This document shows positions 1 through 8,290 of a stretch of DNA of 64,000 nucleotides, in pieces. The notes beneath the pieces were generated by a model. The model had not been told where the DNA came from. It ran no database searches and saw nothing but the letters and a program-made list of their open reading frames with translations. How positions within the stretch are numbered: the first letter of the stretch is position 1; the number at the start of each line of letters is the position of its first letter. The DNA lies in contig JAHBWG010000052.1 of NCBI GenBank assembly GCA_019637095.1, forward strand, positions 1-64,000, in the 5' to 3' direction. The DNA is from Sandaracinaceae bacterium. GTDB lineage: Bacteria; Myxococcota_A; Polyangia; Polyangiales; Sandaracinaceae. A program made the position numbers and the translations under genes.

Positions 1-2
1 AC

Positions 3-296
3 GTGCAGCTCTCGATCGCGGAGCTCGCCGCGACGTACGCGAAGCTCTCGCTCGGGCTCGGCGCGGCGGGCGCCCTGTTCGCGGCGACCGCGTGGGCCGC
101 GTGGCGCTCCGCCGCGGCGGCGAAGGCCGCGGCGGCGCTCGGCGGCGCGCTCGTGCCGGGCGCCCTTCTCCTCGCCGCGCCGCTCACGCCGCCGGACGCG
201 ATCACGCAGCTCACGCTCGCGGTCGTCCTCGTCGCGTCGTGGATCGCCGGCCTCGCCGTCGCGGCGGGGATCGCGGCCGTCCGGCGCGCGCGCTGA
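3..296 (+). CDS. small integral membrane protein, function unknown
   Basis: A 97-residue protein beginning with GTG two bases into the window, so a longer version starting upstream cannot be excluded. It is dominated by hydrophobic Ala/Leu/Val stretches around residues 15-33, 43-60 and 68-93, compatible with three membrane helices, and ends in a short basic tail (RRAR). No catalytic motif is visible and I do not recognise the family. It is followed 28 bases later by the Rieske oxygenase on the same strand. Possible partial gene. Confidence 0.5.
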   Translation: MQLSIAELAATYAKLSLGLGAAGALFAATAWAAWRSAAAAKAAAALGGALVPGALLLAAPLTPPDAITQLTLAVVLVASWIAGLAVAAGIAAVRRAR

Positions 297-324
297 TCGC
301 GCCGGCTCGTAGTACGCTGGCGCG

Positions 325-1467
325 ATGCGGCCCGACGTCCGAGCGCGCGTGCTCGCGCGGCTCATCGCAGCGCTCGACGCGGAGGCGGCAGCGGCGCCGG
401 AGGTGCCGGCGCGCACGACGCGGCTCGACGTGGCGCGCTACCTCGACCCGGGCGAGCTCGCGCGCGAGCGCGCGGCGTTGTTCGGACGCCGACCGATCGT
501 CGTCGCGCACGCGTCCGAGCTCGATCGCGACGGCGCGTTCGTCACCGATCGGCTGGGCGAGGTGCCGATCCTCGTGACGCGCGCCGGCGAGCGCGTGCGC
601 GTGTTCGTCAACGCTTGCCGCCATCGCGGCGCGCGCCTCGCCGACGCGGAGCGCGGGTGCGCGAAGCTCCTCACGTGCCCCTACCACGGCTGGAGCTACC
701 GGACGGACGGTCGCCTCCTGCGCGTCCCCGCCGAGGGCGCGTTCGGGCCGCTGGAGCGAGACGCGCTCGGGCTCGTCGAGCTTCCGTCCGAGGTCCGACA
801 CGGGTTCGTCTGGGCGGTGCGCGAGGGCGCGCTCGACGTGGCGGGCTTCCTCGGTCCGGTGCTCGACGACGACTTCACGGCGTTCGACCTCGCGTCGCAC
901 CGCGTGCTCGGGCGCACCGACCGCGTCGTCGCCGCGAACTGGAAGCTCGTCATGGACGCGTTCGCCGAGGGCTACCACCTCTCCACGCTCCACGCGTCGA
1001 GCCTCGCCCGCTTCTTCCTCGACGTCGCGATCCTCGACGACTGCGCGCCGCACGTCCGCCAGGTCGGCGCGCGCAAGAGCCTGCGCGACGCCGCGGGCGA
1101 GCCGCAGCGCGCGGACCTGCGACGCGACGCCACGGTGTTCTACGACGTGTTCCCGAGCACCGTGCTCGTGTTCCACCCCGACTGGCTCTCGGCGCTCACC
1201 CTCGAGCCGGTCGCCGTCGATCGCGTGCGCGTCGTCCACCGCATGCTCGCGCCGGACCTCGAGCGCGACGAGACCGCCCGCACGAGGCTCGAGCGCAGCT
1301 TCGTCCACATCGACGAGCAGGTGTTCCTGAAGGAGGACCTGCGCATCGCCGAGAGCATCCAGTCCACGCTCGCGTCGGGCGCGAACGACGCCGTGCTGCT
1401 CGGCGCGCTCGAGGAGGGCATGCGCCTCTTCCACGCCGCGCGCGACGCGGCGCTCACGGCGCCGTGA
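325..1467 (+). CDS. Rieske 2Fe-2S ring-hydroxylating oxygenase alpha subunit
   Basis: 380 residues. The Rieske cluster ligands are plain: C98-x-H100 (CRHRG) and C118-x-x-H121 (CPYHGWSY). The C-terminal catalytic domain has the mononuclear-iron signature beginning NWK, with D211, H218 and H223 in the stretch DAFAEGYHLSTLH. Family members are terminal oxygenases that take electrons from a ferredoxin/reductase pair to hydroxylate or demethylate aromatic, sterol-like or quaternary-amine substrates. No reductase or beta subunit lies beside it, so partners must be encoded elsewhere and the substrate cannot be read from context. The ATG start follows the preceding gene by a short gap. Length is normal for the family. 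Confidence 0.9.
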   Translation: MRPDVRARVLARLIAALDAEAAAAPEVPARTTRLDVARYLDPGELARERAALFGRRPIVVAHASELDRDGAFVTDRLGEVPILVTRAGERVRVFVNACRHRGARLADAERGCAKLLTCPYHGWSYRTDGRLLRVPAEGAFGPLERDALGLVELPSEVRHGFVWAVREGALDVAGFLGPVLDDDFTAFDLASHRVLGRTDRVVAANWKLVMDAFAEGYHLSTLHASSLARFFLDVAILDDCAPHVRQVGARKSLRDAAGEPQRADLRRDATVFYDVFPSTVLVFHPDWLSALTLEPVAVDRVRVVHRMLAPDLERDETARTRLERSFVHIDEQVFLKEDLRIAESIQSTLASGANDAVLLGALEEGMRLFHAARDAALTAP

Positions 1468-1500
1468 GCCCGACGACTCGGCCCGCGGGACCGCGCGTGG

Positions 1501-1533
1501 GGCGCTACGCCTCCGGCTCGGCGTCGAGCCGGC
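1501..1533 (-). pseudogene. remnant of the 3' end of an NFACT-R gene
   Basis: About 33 bases here match, with few differences, the last codons and stop of the intact NFACT-R gene (3221-3254), starting ggcgctacgcctccgg. Together with the piece at 2477-2520 it lies in the same order and orientation as in the intact gene, so these look like the two ends of a second, destroyed copy. Confidence 0.55.
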
Positions 1534-1726
1534 GTGCGAGCACGTGTCGCGCGGAGCGGCCGCGCTCGTCATCCGGACCGCGGACCATCCGGCGCCGTCG
1601 AGCGCGCCGTCCTCGTCGTCGCGGACGACGCGCGCGTGGCCGCAGCGTCGCGCGATGAGCACGGCGACGAGCGGCAACGCCGCGGATTCGCGGTGGCGCG
1701 AAACCGATCGGTGACGTGGCCCGCGC

Positions 1727-2176
1727 TCAGGGCGCGACGACCCGGAGGCCCAGGGCCTCGGCGAGCGCCCGCTGGCGCCGGTCGTAGGTCACGAGCGTCG
1801 TTCGCTCGAGCACGATCGCGCACGCGACGTGGAGCACGTCGAGCGTACGCGCGCCCGTCCGCGCGGTGTGCTCGCGGCTCGCCTGCGCGGCGAGCTCGAG
1901 CGCGCGGCGCCACAAGGTGTCCGCGAGGATCAGCCGGCCGGTGCGCAGGTCCTCGTCGAGGTCGGCGACCGCGCCGCTCGCCTCCCCCGGCTCGAGGTCG
2001 CCTCGGAAGATGCCGTGCATGATGGAGTTGACCATCTCGGCGTACCCGTGCCGTGTCAGGACGAGCGCTCCGTCGGTGCGCTTCCTCCACGCGGCGAAGC
2101 GCTTCGAACGATCGTCGTGCACGTACAGGCTGCGGAGCGCGCTCGGGTCGACGTAGACCCGATCAGCGCTCGCCAC
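1727..2176 (-). CDS. PIN-domain toxin (VapC-like ribonuclease)
   Basis: 149 residues from a GTG that overlaps the end of the upstream antitoxin gene by 14 bases. All four acidic PIN positions are visible: D10 (VYVDPSAL), E47 (YAEMVN), D113 (TLDVLHVA) and D132 (TYDRRQ). PIN toxins are Mg-dependent RNases that usually cleave tRNA or rRNA and are neutralised by a cognate antitoxin. A longer reading from 2206 is open, but the GTG chosen gives the normal distance to the first aspartate. The pair sits between two fragments of an NFACT-R gene, which suggests it was inserted there. Confidence 0.88.
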   Translation of the reverse strand: MASADRVYVDPSALRSLYVHDDRSKRFAAWRKRTDGALVLTRHGYAEMVNSIMHGIFRGDLEPGEASGAVADLDEDLRTGRLILADTLWRRALELAAQASREHTARTGARTLDVLHVACAIVLERTTLVTYDRRQRALAEALGLRVVAP

Positions 2177-2408
2177 GATCCGCCTCGTCGAGCGCCCGCC
2201 GCGCACGCGCCGACAGCTTGCGCGGCATCCGCGCGCGCAAGCGGGCGTAGTCGTCGACCTCCGGAGGTTGGACGTCGGTGGGCACGTAGGCGCGGAGCAA
2301 CATCACCGGCCGCCCGTGCTCGGTCACGACCACCTCCCCGTCGCGGTCCACCGCGTCGCGAACCGCGGGGAACCGGGTTCGGAGATCGCGGATCGTCACG
2401 CTCGTCAT
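2163..2408 (-). CDS. Phd/YefM-type antitoxin
   Basis: 81 residues. The N-terminal half (MTSVTIRDLR, then GEVVVTEHGRPVMLL) has the Phd/YefM fold pattern used for DNA binding; the basic, charged C-terminal half would wrap the toxin. The gene precedes and overlaps the PIN toxin, the usual antitoxin-first order. Autoregulation is likely because a 9-bp-arm palindrome lies immediately before its ATG. The promoter position implies a transcript that starts at or next to the ATG. Confidence 0.85.
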   Translation of the reverse strand: MTSVTIRDLRTRFPAVRDAVDRDGEVVVTEHGRPVMLLRAYVPTDVQPPEVDDYARLRARMPRKLSARARRALDEADRGER

Positions 2409-2410
2409 GC

Positions 2411-2443
2411 GTGAACCCTAGAGGGTTCACACCAACGGGTCAA
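2411..2443 (-). promoter_or_regulatory. promoter and palindromic operator of the PIN toxin-antitoxin pair
   Basis: Read on the minus strand: TTGACC (2443-2438), a 17-base spacer, then TAGGGT (2420-2415). The -10 element is part of an inverted repeat at 2411-2430 with arms GTGAACCCT and AGGGTTCAC around a 2-base centre, so a bound antitoxin would block polymerase. Only six bases separate the -10 from the ATG at 2408, predicting a leaderless mRNA. Confidence 0.6.
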
Positions 2444-2476
2444 GCCGCGCGCGACCCGCGTCCGTCGCTCCTTCTC

Positions 2477-2520
2477 GCATCCCGCCCGCGACGTGGAGCC
2501 AGAGGTCGCGCCCCATCGCG
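2477..2520 (-). pseudogene. remnant of the central part of an NFACT-R gene
   Basis: These 44 bases match the intact NFACT-R gene at 3470-3513 at all but two positions; they correspond to the coding region for RDLWLHVAGGMPG. With the piece at 1501-1533 this marks a second copy whose middle has been replaced by the toxin-antitoxin pair. Confidence 0.65.
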
Positions 2521-2669
2521 TCCACGATCTGCGCGACGCTCGGCGGTCATGGACGGGCGGGCCACGCGCTGAATGCTTGGTCAGCCAACCAATAGCGGAC
2601 GAAGCGGTGTGCGCCGGCGCCGCCACCGAGGTATCGAGTCTGCGGACCGGGGCACGAGGGCGACGCACC

Positions 2670-3170
2670 GTGACACGCAAGAAGAAGACGAAGAAGAAGA
2701 AGAGCCAGCCGTTCGTGCCCCGCCGAGGCCGGACGCGCGTCGTCGGAACGTGGGGCATCCAGCTGCCGGATCAGTCGCTGTGGCGCCGCGCCAGCGAGGT
2801 GCCGGACACGCCGCTCACGGATCAGATCGTGGCCCTCGTCGAAGGGCTCGCCCCGTGGCCACCGGATCCCTACGAGATAGGGGACCTCGGCGAGCGTGTC
2901 GCGCTAGCCGCGTTGGTCTGGAACGGCGTCCGCCTGTTCGCGGGGAACGACCTCGCCGCGATGCTCGCGCAGGTGACCAAGCTTTGGGAGGAGAAGATCG
3001 ACTCCGACGAGGGCGAGCCGCCCGCCGAGGACGTCGTGCGCGAGCTCGAGCGTCGCGCGCGCACGACGGTGACGGTTGACGCACGCCTGGTCGTCCAGAT
3101 CCAGGTCTTCGAGCGCGGCGGGCGATGCGACATCGAGACGAAGAGCGCATGGATCCGCTCGGGGAAGTGA
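2670..3170 (+). CDS. hypothetical protein with a very basic N-terminus
   Basis: 166 residues from a GTG chosen because the longer reading (from 2493) would translate the NFACT-R remnant. Starts with an unusual lysine cluster (VTRKKKTKKKKSQPF) that could bind nucleic acid. The remainder is mixed, with an acidic stretch (IDSDEGEPPAEDVV) near residue 118 and no membrane segment or known motif. The segment from about 2570 to 2760 is less GC-rich than its surroundings, in keeping with an acquired piece. I do not recognise the family. Confidence 0.55.
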   Translation: MTRKKKTKKKKSQPFVPRRGRTRVVGTWGIQLPDQSLWRRASEVPDTPLTDQIVALVEGLAPWPPDPYEIGDLGERVALAALVWNGVRLFAGNDLAAMLAQVTKLWEEKIDSDEGEPPAEDVVRELERRARTTVTVDARLVVQIQVFERGGRCDIETKSAWIRSGK

Positions 3171-3224
3171 GCGTGCTCTTCGGGCGAACCGCCGCCTGCA
3201 CCATGAGACGCGGCGCATGCGGCG

Positions 3225-3614
3225 CTACGCCTCCGGTTCGGCGTCGAGGCCGGCGGGGACGACCTTCAGCTTCTTGAAGTTCTTGATCTGCACCTTGCCG
3301 GCCGGCAGGCCGCGCGGCTTGCTCACGTCGGCGGCGCGGCAGACGTGCACCTCGACGCGCGCGGCGTTCTTCGCCTTCGAGTACCAGGCGGCGAGCTGCG
3401 CGGCGCGCTCGACGACCTCGCGCGGGACGTCGACGCCGTCCGGGTTCTTGATGACCACGTGGCTGCCGGGCATCCCGCCCGCGACGTGCAGCCAGAGGTC
3501 GCGCCCCTTCGCGACGCCGAACGTGAGGTGATCGTTGTCCTCTGCGGTGCGCCCCACGAGGATCTCCCAGCCCTCGAAGGCGACGGTGCGGTACGGGCGT
3601 CCCTTGCTTCCCAC
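3225..3614 (-). CDS. NFACT-R (DUF814) RNA-binding domain protein
   Basis: 129 residues from GTG. The sequence WEILVGRTAEDNDHLTF, followed by DLWLHVAGGMPGSHVVIK and later a lysine-rich GKVQIKNFKKLKVV, is the NFACT-R domain found at the C-terminal side of Rqc2/NEMF-type ribosome-quality-control proteins. Here it stands alone. Stand-alone NFACT-R proteins are known in bacteria; an RNA- or ribosome-binding role is inferred from the family, not shown. Two decayed fragments of a second copy lie at 1501-1533 and 2477-2520. Confidence 0.85.
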   Translation of the reverse strand: MGSKGRPYRTVAFEGWEILVGRTAEDNDHLTFGVAKGRDLWLHVAGGMPGSHVVIKNPDGVDVPREVVERAAQLAAWYSKAKNAARVEVHVCRAADVSKPRGLPAGKVQIKNFKKLKVVPAGLDAEPEA

Positions 3615-3687
3615 GCGCGTACTCTGCGCCGCGCGCCGCGCACGGCAACGCGGAATAGCGACCGCGAGCCCGTGCGTCGGGGCGCGC

Positions 3688-4641
3688 ATGGGACGATGCG
3701 CGAGCGGGCTCGCGACGCGGCTGAGGTGCGCCGCGTCGCTGACGATCACGACGATGCTGGGGTGCGCGGGCGCGAGCCCGCCGCCATCGACCGCCGCGCC
3801 GCCGGGGTCCGCGCGGTCCCTGGCGATCGTGGAGGCGGAGCTCGATCGGCTCGTCGCGGACGGCGCGACCCGCGCCGCGATCGTCGTGCTCGATCCGCGC
3901 GACGGCCGCGTGCTCGCGGCCGCGGGCCGCGGCGGCGAGGGCGCGGGCGAGGTCGATCGCGTGCTCGACGTCGGCTCGACGATCAAGCCGCTCGCGATCG
4001 CCGCGGCGCTCGACGCGGGGCTCGATCCGAGCCGGCGCTTCGACGGAGAGGGCGGCACCTGGACGCTCGACGACGGAACCGTCGTGCGCGACCTCCACCC
4101 GCGCGAGTCGTTCGACGCGCGCGACGCGATCGTCGCGTCCTCCAACGTGGGCACCGCAAAGATCGTGGACGCGGTCGGCGAGGCGCCGGTGCGCGCGATG
4201 TTCGAGGCGGTCGGCGTCGAGGCGCTCACGCCCGGCCCGTGGCCGGCGCGCGGGGCGGGCATCGGCACGGGCACGAGCCTGCGCCGGCTCGCCGCGGCGT
4301 ACGCGGCGTTCGCGAACGGAGGAGAGCGCGTCGAGCCGACCGCGGACGGACGGGGCGCGCGCCGCCGCGTGATGAGCGAGGCCACCGCGGCCCGCGTCCT
4401 CGCCATGCTCGAGGACGCGGTCGGCGACGAGGGGACGGGCGGCGCCGCCCGCATCGACGGCCACCGCGTCGCGGGCAAGACCGGCACGACGCGCGCGGGC
4501 GCGGCGCTCTTCGCGGGCATCGCGCCGGTGGAGGGCGCGCGCTACGTGGTCGCCGTGCGCATCGATCGCCCCGAGGGCGGCTGGGGCGGCGCGCTCGCCG
4601 CGCCCTCGTTCGCGCGCGTCGCGGCGGCGCTCCTCGAGTAG
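3688..4641 (+). CDS. penicillin-binding transpeptidase domain lipoprotein
   Basis: 317 residues. All three active-site motifs of penicillin-binding transpeptidases are present: S97-T-I-K100 (GSTIKPL), S151-S-N153 and K264-T-G266. The N-terminus has a hydrophobic stretch ending in LGC, so the protein is probably exported and lipidated. It lacks the N-terminal dimerisation/pedestal domain of class B PBPs and is much shorter than FtsI or PBP2, so it is a minimal transpeptidase, perhaps an accessory enzyme or beta-lactam sensor. Start at ATG 3688 is chosen because it directly precedes the signal sequence; the upstream extension overlaps the divergent NFACT-R gene. Confidence 0.82.
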   Translation: MGRCASGLATRLRCAASLTITTMLGCAGASPPPSTAAPPGSARSLAIVEAELDRLVADGATRAAIVVLDPRDGRVLAAAGRGGEGAGEVDRVLDVGSTIKPLAIAAALDAGLDPSRRFDGEGGTWTLDDGTVVRDLHPRESFDARDAIVASSNVGTAKIVDAVGEAPVRAMFEAVGVEALTPGPWPARGAGIGTGTSLRRLAAAYAAFANGGERVEPTADGRGARRRVMSEATAARVLAMLEDAVGDEGTGGAARIDGHRVAGKTGTTRAGAALFAGIAPVEGARYVVAVRIDRPEGGWGGALAAPSFARVAAALLE

Positions 4642-4648
4642 CTCCGCC

Positions 4649-5680
4649 CTACGGACGGGGCCAGTCGTCGGGGTGGGTCCAGCAGCCGCCGAAGCCGCCG
4701 CCCGAGGTGGCGGGGGCGAGGCGCTCCGCGGGCGTGCGCACCCACGCGTGCAGCACCCAGCCGGCGGCGCGGTCGCGGCCGGGCACGATCCAGCGCGCGA
4801 CGCCGCGCGGCTCGGGCTGGGCGCGGCGACAGCGACCCTCGGCGCAGGCGATCGCGGCGGCGTGCTCGAGCGGCTCGAGGCCGACCGCGTCGCGGGCGAG
4901 GCGCGCGAACGGCCGACGCGCGTCGCGCGTCGCGTAGAGCGCGGTCCCCGCCGGCAGCGTGACGGCGAGCCCCCGGCCGTAGCCGTCGCCGCAGCCCATC
5001 GTCATCGGGGCCTCCGGCGGCACGCCGGCGCAGTCGGGCGGGGCGCCCGCGAGCCAGCCGTGGACGACGAAGCCGTCGACGAAGACGCGCGCCCGCGTGA
5101 AGACGCCGCGCTCGACGCCGAGCGCGAGCGCGGCGCGCGCGCCGTCGAGCCGCCACGCGGGCGCCGCGAGGTCCGGCGCCGCGTAGAGGACGAGCGCGCC
5201 GCACGCCGGGGTGAAGCTCGCGGGGACGCCCGCGTGCGCGAAGGCGGCGCTCGGCGCGTGCGCGCCCGCGGGGACCTGGCTCGCGGCGCCGAGCACGCCG
5301 CTCGCGGCGGGCATGCCGGGGGGCAACGCGACGCGCACGCCGCCCGGCGCGCGGCCGAGGAGCGGCGCCCACGAGAGCGGCCGGAGCTCGACGCGGAACG
5401 CCGTGTCGGTGCGCACCTCGGCGCTCGCGCCGACGCCGACCGCCACGTACGTGCGCGCGTCGGTCAAGCGGACGCGAGCCTCGAGCGTCACTCCCTCGCT
5501 CGCGTACGCGACGCGCGCGACGCGCTCGCCGTCCCAGCCGCGCGGGCGCACGCGCGCGCCGAACAGCTCGCCGACGTCGGCGCCGTCCGCGCGGAGCGGC
5601 GCGTAGAGCACGTGCCAGCTCTGCGCCGCCGCCGTGCTCGGCGCGAGCGCCATCGCCACGAGGAGGACGACGTGCCGCAC
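4649..5680 (-). CDS. secreted protein, function unknown
   Basis: 343 residues from GTG, with a clean signal peptide (RHVVLLVAMALAPSTAAAQ, cleavage after AQ). The mature part has scattered cysteines (for example CGALVLY, CAGVPP, CGDGYG, CAEGRC, CWTH) that could form disulfides, and an alternation of short beta-like segments. No catalytic signature is recognised. It converges with the transpeptidase gene, ending only eight bases after it. About 160 bases separate it from the upstream flavin oxidoreductase. Confidence 0.7.
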   Translation of the reverse strand: MRHVVLLVAMALAPSTAAAQSWHVLYAPLRADGADVGELFGARVRPRGWDGERVARVAYASEGVTLEARVRLTDARTYVAVGVGASAEVRTDTAFRVELRPLSWAPLLGRAPGGVRVALPPGMPAASGVLGAASQVPAGAHAPSAAFAHAGVPASFTPACGALVLYAAPDLAAPAWRLDGARAALALGVERGVFTRARVFVDGFVVHGWLAGAPPDCAGVPPEAPMTMGCGDGYGRGLAVTLPAGTALYATRDARRPFARLARDAVGLEPLEHAAAIACAEGRCRRAQPEPRGVARWIVPGRDRAAGWVLHAWVRTPAERLAPATSGGGFGGCWTHPDDWPRP

Positions 5681-5840
5681 GTCATGCCCGACAGCGCGCG
5701 CGCCGGGAGGTTCCGAGCGGCGGCCCGGCGAGGTCCGAGCTCGGCGAGAGCTCGGGAGCGTCGCGAGGGAGGGCGAGGAGACACGGAGACGCGGAGAGGG
5801 GCGCGCCGCGCGCGCTCGGGCGGGCGGGGAGCTCGGGTGC

Positions 5841-7274
5841 CTACCGGCCGCCGCCCACGGGCTCGCTCCGCGCGCCCGCGTCGGAGACGCCCTCGGCGTG
5901 CGGCATCGCGACGGGTCGGCCGTCGCCCGCGCCGCGCGGCGTGGGGCCGACGAGCCGGCGCACGAGCGCGTGGTGGACGCGGGCGCCGAGCGCGCGCGAG
6001 TCGGGCGTGAGCGCGCCGAGCGCGCTGAGCGCGAGCATCTTCGCCACCGTCGGCCCGACCTCCGCCGCCGCGCGCGGGGCGGTCGCGGCGCGCGCCGCGC
6101 GCGAGAGGATCCAGCGCGCGTCGGGCGCGGGCAGGCGCTGCTCGACGCCGCTCGCGAGCGCGCGCGCGTCGAGCATCCCGCTCTGCATCAGCGCAGCGAG
6201 CGTCTCGCGGTCGAGCCCCTGCGAGAGCCGGCGGAACGCGTCGGCGCCAGCCAAGAGGCCGCCGTGACGCCGGTGGAAGCGGTGCGTGTACGCCTCGAGC
6301 GCGTCGTCGCGGCCGGGATCGTCCTCGCGCGCGAGCGCGTCCGCGAGCGTGCGCGCCGCGATGAGGCCCATGCCGACGCCGCTCCCGTGCGAGCCGTAGA
6401 CCTGGCACGCGCTGTCGCCGACGAGCGCGACGCCGCCGCGCGCGAGCAGGCGGTAGGGCCGGCGCACGGGGATCGCGCCCTGTCCTCCGAAGAGGCGCCG
6501 GCCGAGCCACGCGCGCTCGCGCGCGAAGGCGGCGAGCAGGCGCGGGCCGTTCGGCGCGCCCGCCGCGGGGATCGAGCCGGCGAGCACGCCGACCTCGGAG
6601 AGCGTCGGCTCGCTGAACACAGTGAGCGTCGAGTAGCCGCCGGCGAGCCCGAGGAACGCGACGCTGTCGCCCGGCGCCGCGCCGTGCCGCGCGAGGAACG
6701 CGGACAGGCCCGCCGGGTCGCGCACCTCGAACTGGAACTCGGCCGCGCTGCAGAGGTCCTCCGGCGCGACCTCGGGGCAGCGCACCGCGAGCCACGGCGC
6801 GCGACGCCGGACCGCGCCCGCGAGCCCGGACGCGTCGACGACGAGCCGGGCGCGCACGTCGCCGAGCCCCTCGACCTCCGCGCGCTCGATCCGCCGGCCG
6901 CCGCGCAGCCCCCGGAGGACGCCGCGCGCCTCGCGCGCCCCGGACGCGAGCGCGCGCGCGCGCAGGCGCGCCACGAGCAGGCGCATGTCGATGTGCAACC
7001 CGTCTTGCCCCTCGATCCGCACCGCCGCGCCGGTGCCCGCCGCCCTCAGGTGCGAGGCGCCGTGCGCCCCACCCCAGCGCTCGGGCGGCTCGGGCCGCGG
7101 CACGCGCGCCTCGTCGAAGCACCACCCGGGCACGAGGTTGAGCCAGCGCGCGCCCGCCATCGCCGGGACGCGCCGGTCGACCACGAGCACGTCGCGCCCC
7201 GCGCCGGCGAGCATCCCCGCGACGCCCCACCCCGCGCTGCCTCCGCCGACCACCAGCACGTCCGCCGAGACCAT
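5841..7274 (-). CDS. FAD-dependent oxidoreductase (geranylgeranyl-reductase/halogenase-like)
   Basis: 477 residues. The N-terminal dinucleotide fold VLVVGGGSAGWGVAGML carries the GxGxxG FAD-binding loop. A second conserved block, LVVDASGLAGAVRRR, and a third, ALVGDSACQVYGSHGSGVGMG, match the GD motif of group A flavin monooxygenases and geranylgeranyl reductases. The enzyme would reduce or oxidise a lipid or small molecule in the cytoplasm. ATG 7274 places the Rossmann strand at the usual few residues from the N-terminus. Substrate unknown; no biosynthetic neighbours define it. Confidence 0.8.
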   Translation of the reverse strand: MVSADVLVVGGGSAGWGVAGMLAGAGRDVLVVDRRVPAMAGARWLNLVPGWCFDEARVPRPEPPERWGGAHGASHLRAAGTGAAVRIEGQDGLHIDMRLLVARLRARALASGAREARGVLRGLRGGRRIERAEVEGLGDVRARLVVDASGLAGAVRRRAPWLAVRCPEVAPEDLCSAAEFQFEVRDPAGLSAFLARHGAAPGDSVAFLGLAGGYSTLTVFSEPTLSEVGVLAGSIPAAGAPNGPRLLAAFARERAWLGRRLFGGQGAIPVRRPYRLLARGGVALVGDSACQVYGSHGSGVGMGLIAARTLADALAREDDPGRDDALEAYTHRFHRRHGGLLAGADAFRRLSQGLDRETLAALMQSGMLDARALASGVEQRLPAPDARWILSRAARAATAPRAAAEVGPTVAKMLALSALGALTPDSRALGARVHHALVRRLVGPTPRGAGDGRPVAMPHAEGVSDAGARSEPVGGGR

Positions 7275-7405
7275 CGACGACGTAGAACCACGCCCGCGAG
7301 CCTGGCGCAACCCGCGGGGCGGCCACGCGCGGGCGGGAGGCAGCCGCCCGCCGTGACCGCGTCGCGGCGCTGCGCCCGGCGACAACGCGCGGTCGGTGGT
7401 CCACG

Positions 7406-8260
7406 ATGGCGAGGATGCTCCGCTCGGCCCGGGTCACGCTCGCGCTCGCGCTCCTCGCCGGCTGCGACGCGCCGGCGCCCGCCGACGACGCGGGCGCGAC
7501 GCGGCCGCCCGAGACGATCGGGCCCGCCGGGCGGCCGGCGCGCCTGTTCACGCCGCCCGCGCACGACGGCGCGACGGCGCTGCCGCTCGTGGTGCTGCTG
7601 CACGGCTACACCGTGAACGCGCAGCTCCAAGACCTCTACTTCGGGCTCACGCGCCACGCGCGCCGCGACGGCTACTACGCGCTCTTCCCCGACGGGACGA
7701 TCGACGCCGACGGTGAGCCGCACTGGGACGTGCTCGGCCGCTCCGTCGACGATCACGCGTACCTGCGCGCGCGGATCGAGGAGGCGCGCGCGCTCGTGCC
7801 GGTGGAGCGCGTGTTCGTCCTCGGGCACTCGAACGGCGGGTTCATGGCGTACCGCCTCGCGTGCGACTCGGCCGACCTCGTCGCGGGGATCGCGAGCCTC
7901 GCCGGCTCGGACGCCGTCGCCGACTGCGCGCCGAGCGCCGACGTCGCGGTGCTCCAGATCCACGGCGACGCCGACGCGACGGTGGCGTACGGCGGCGGCA
8001 CGATCGCCGGGCTGGACTACGGCGCGGCCGACGCGACGGTCGCGGCGTGGGCGGCGCGCCTCGGCTGCACCGGCACGGCGGAGGGAGCGCGCCTCGATCT
8101 CGTCACCACCCTCGAGGGCGCCGAGACGCGCGTGCTCGATCACACGGGCTGCCGCGCCGGCGCGTCGCTCTTCACGATGGAGGGCGGCGAGCACATCCCG
8201 TCGCTCGCGCCCGACTTCACGCCGACCGTGATCGGGTGGCTGCGCGCGCACGCGCGCTGA
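7406..8260 (+). CDS. PHB-depolymerase-like esterase lipoprotein
   Basis: 284 residues. Lipoprotein signal with lipobox LLAGC near residue 20. Alpha/beta-hydrolase core: oxyanion region LVVLLHGYT, nucleophile elbow G140-H-S142-N-G (GHSNGG), acid in the HGDADATV segment (D188/D190), and H263 in GGEHIPS. This is the arrangement of the LpqC/poly-3-hydroxybutyrate depolymerase and feruloyl-esterase group. It is expected to act in the periplasm or outer membrane on an ester polymer or feruloylated polysaccharide. It is followed 30 bases later by the PKD/zincin lipoprotein and may be co-expressed. Confidence 0.85.
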   Translation: MARMLRSARVTLALALLAGCDAPAPADDAGATRPPETIGPAGRPARLFTPPAHDGATALPLVVLLHGYTVNAQLQDLYFGLTRHARRDGYYALFPDGTIDADGEPHWDVLGRSVDDHAYLRARIEEARALVPVERVFVLGHSNGGFMAYRLACDSADLVAGIASLAGSDAVADCAPSADVAVLQIHGDADATVAYGGGTIAGLDYGAADATVAAWAARLGCTGTAEGARLDLVTTLEGAETRVLDHTGCRAGASLFTMEGGEHIPSLAPDFTPTVIGWLRAHAR

Positions 8261-8290
8261 ACCGAGGGCGGTGCGCTACGATCGCGCCGG

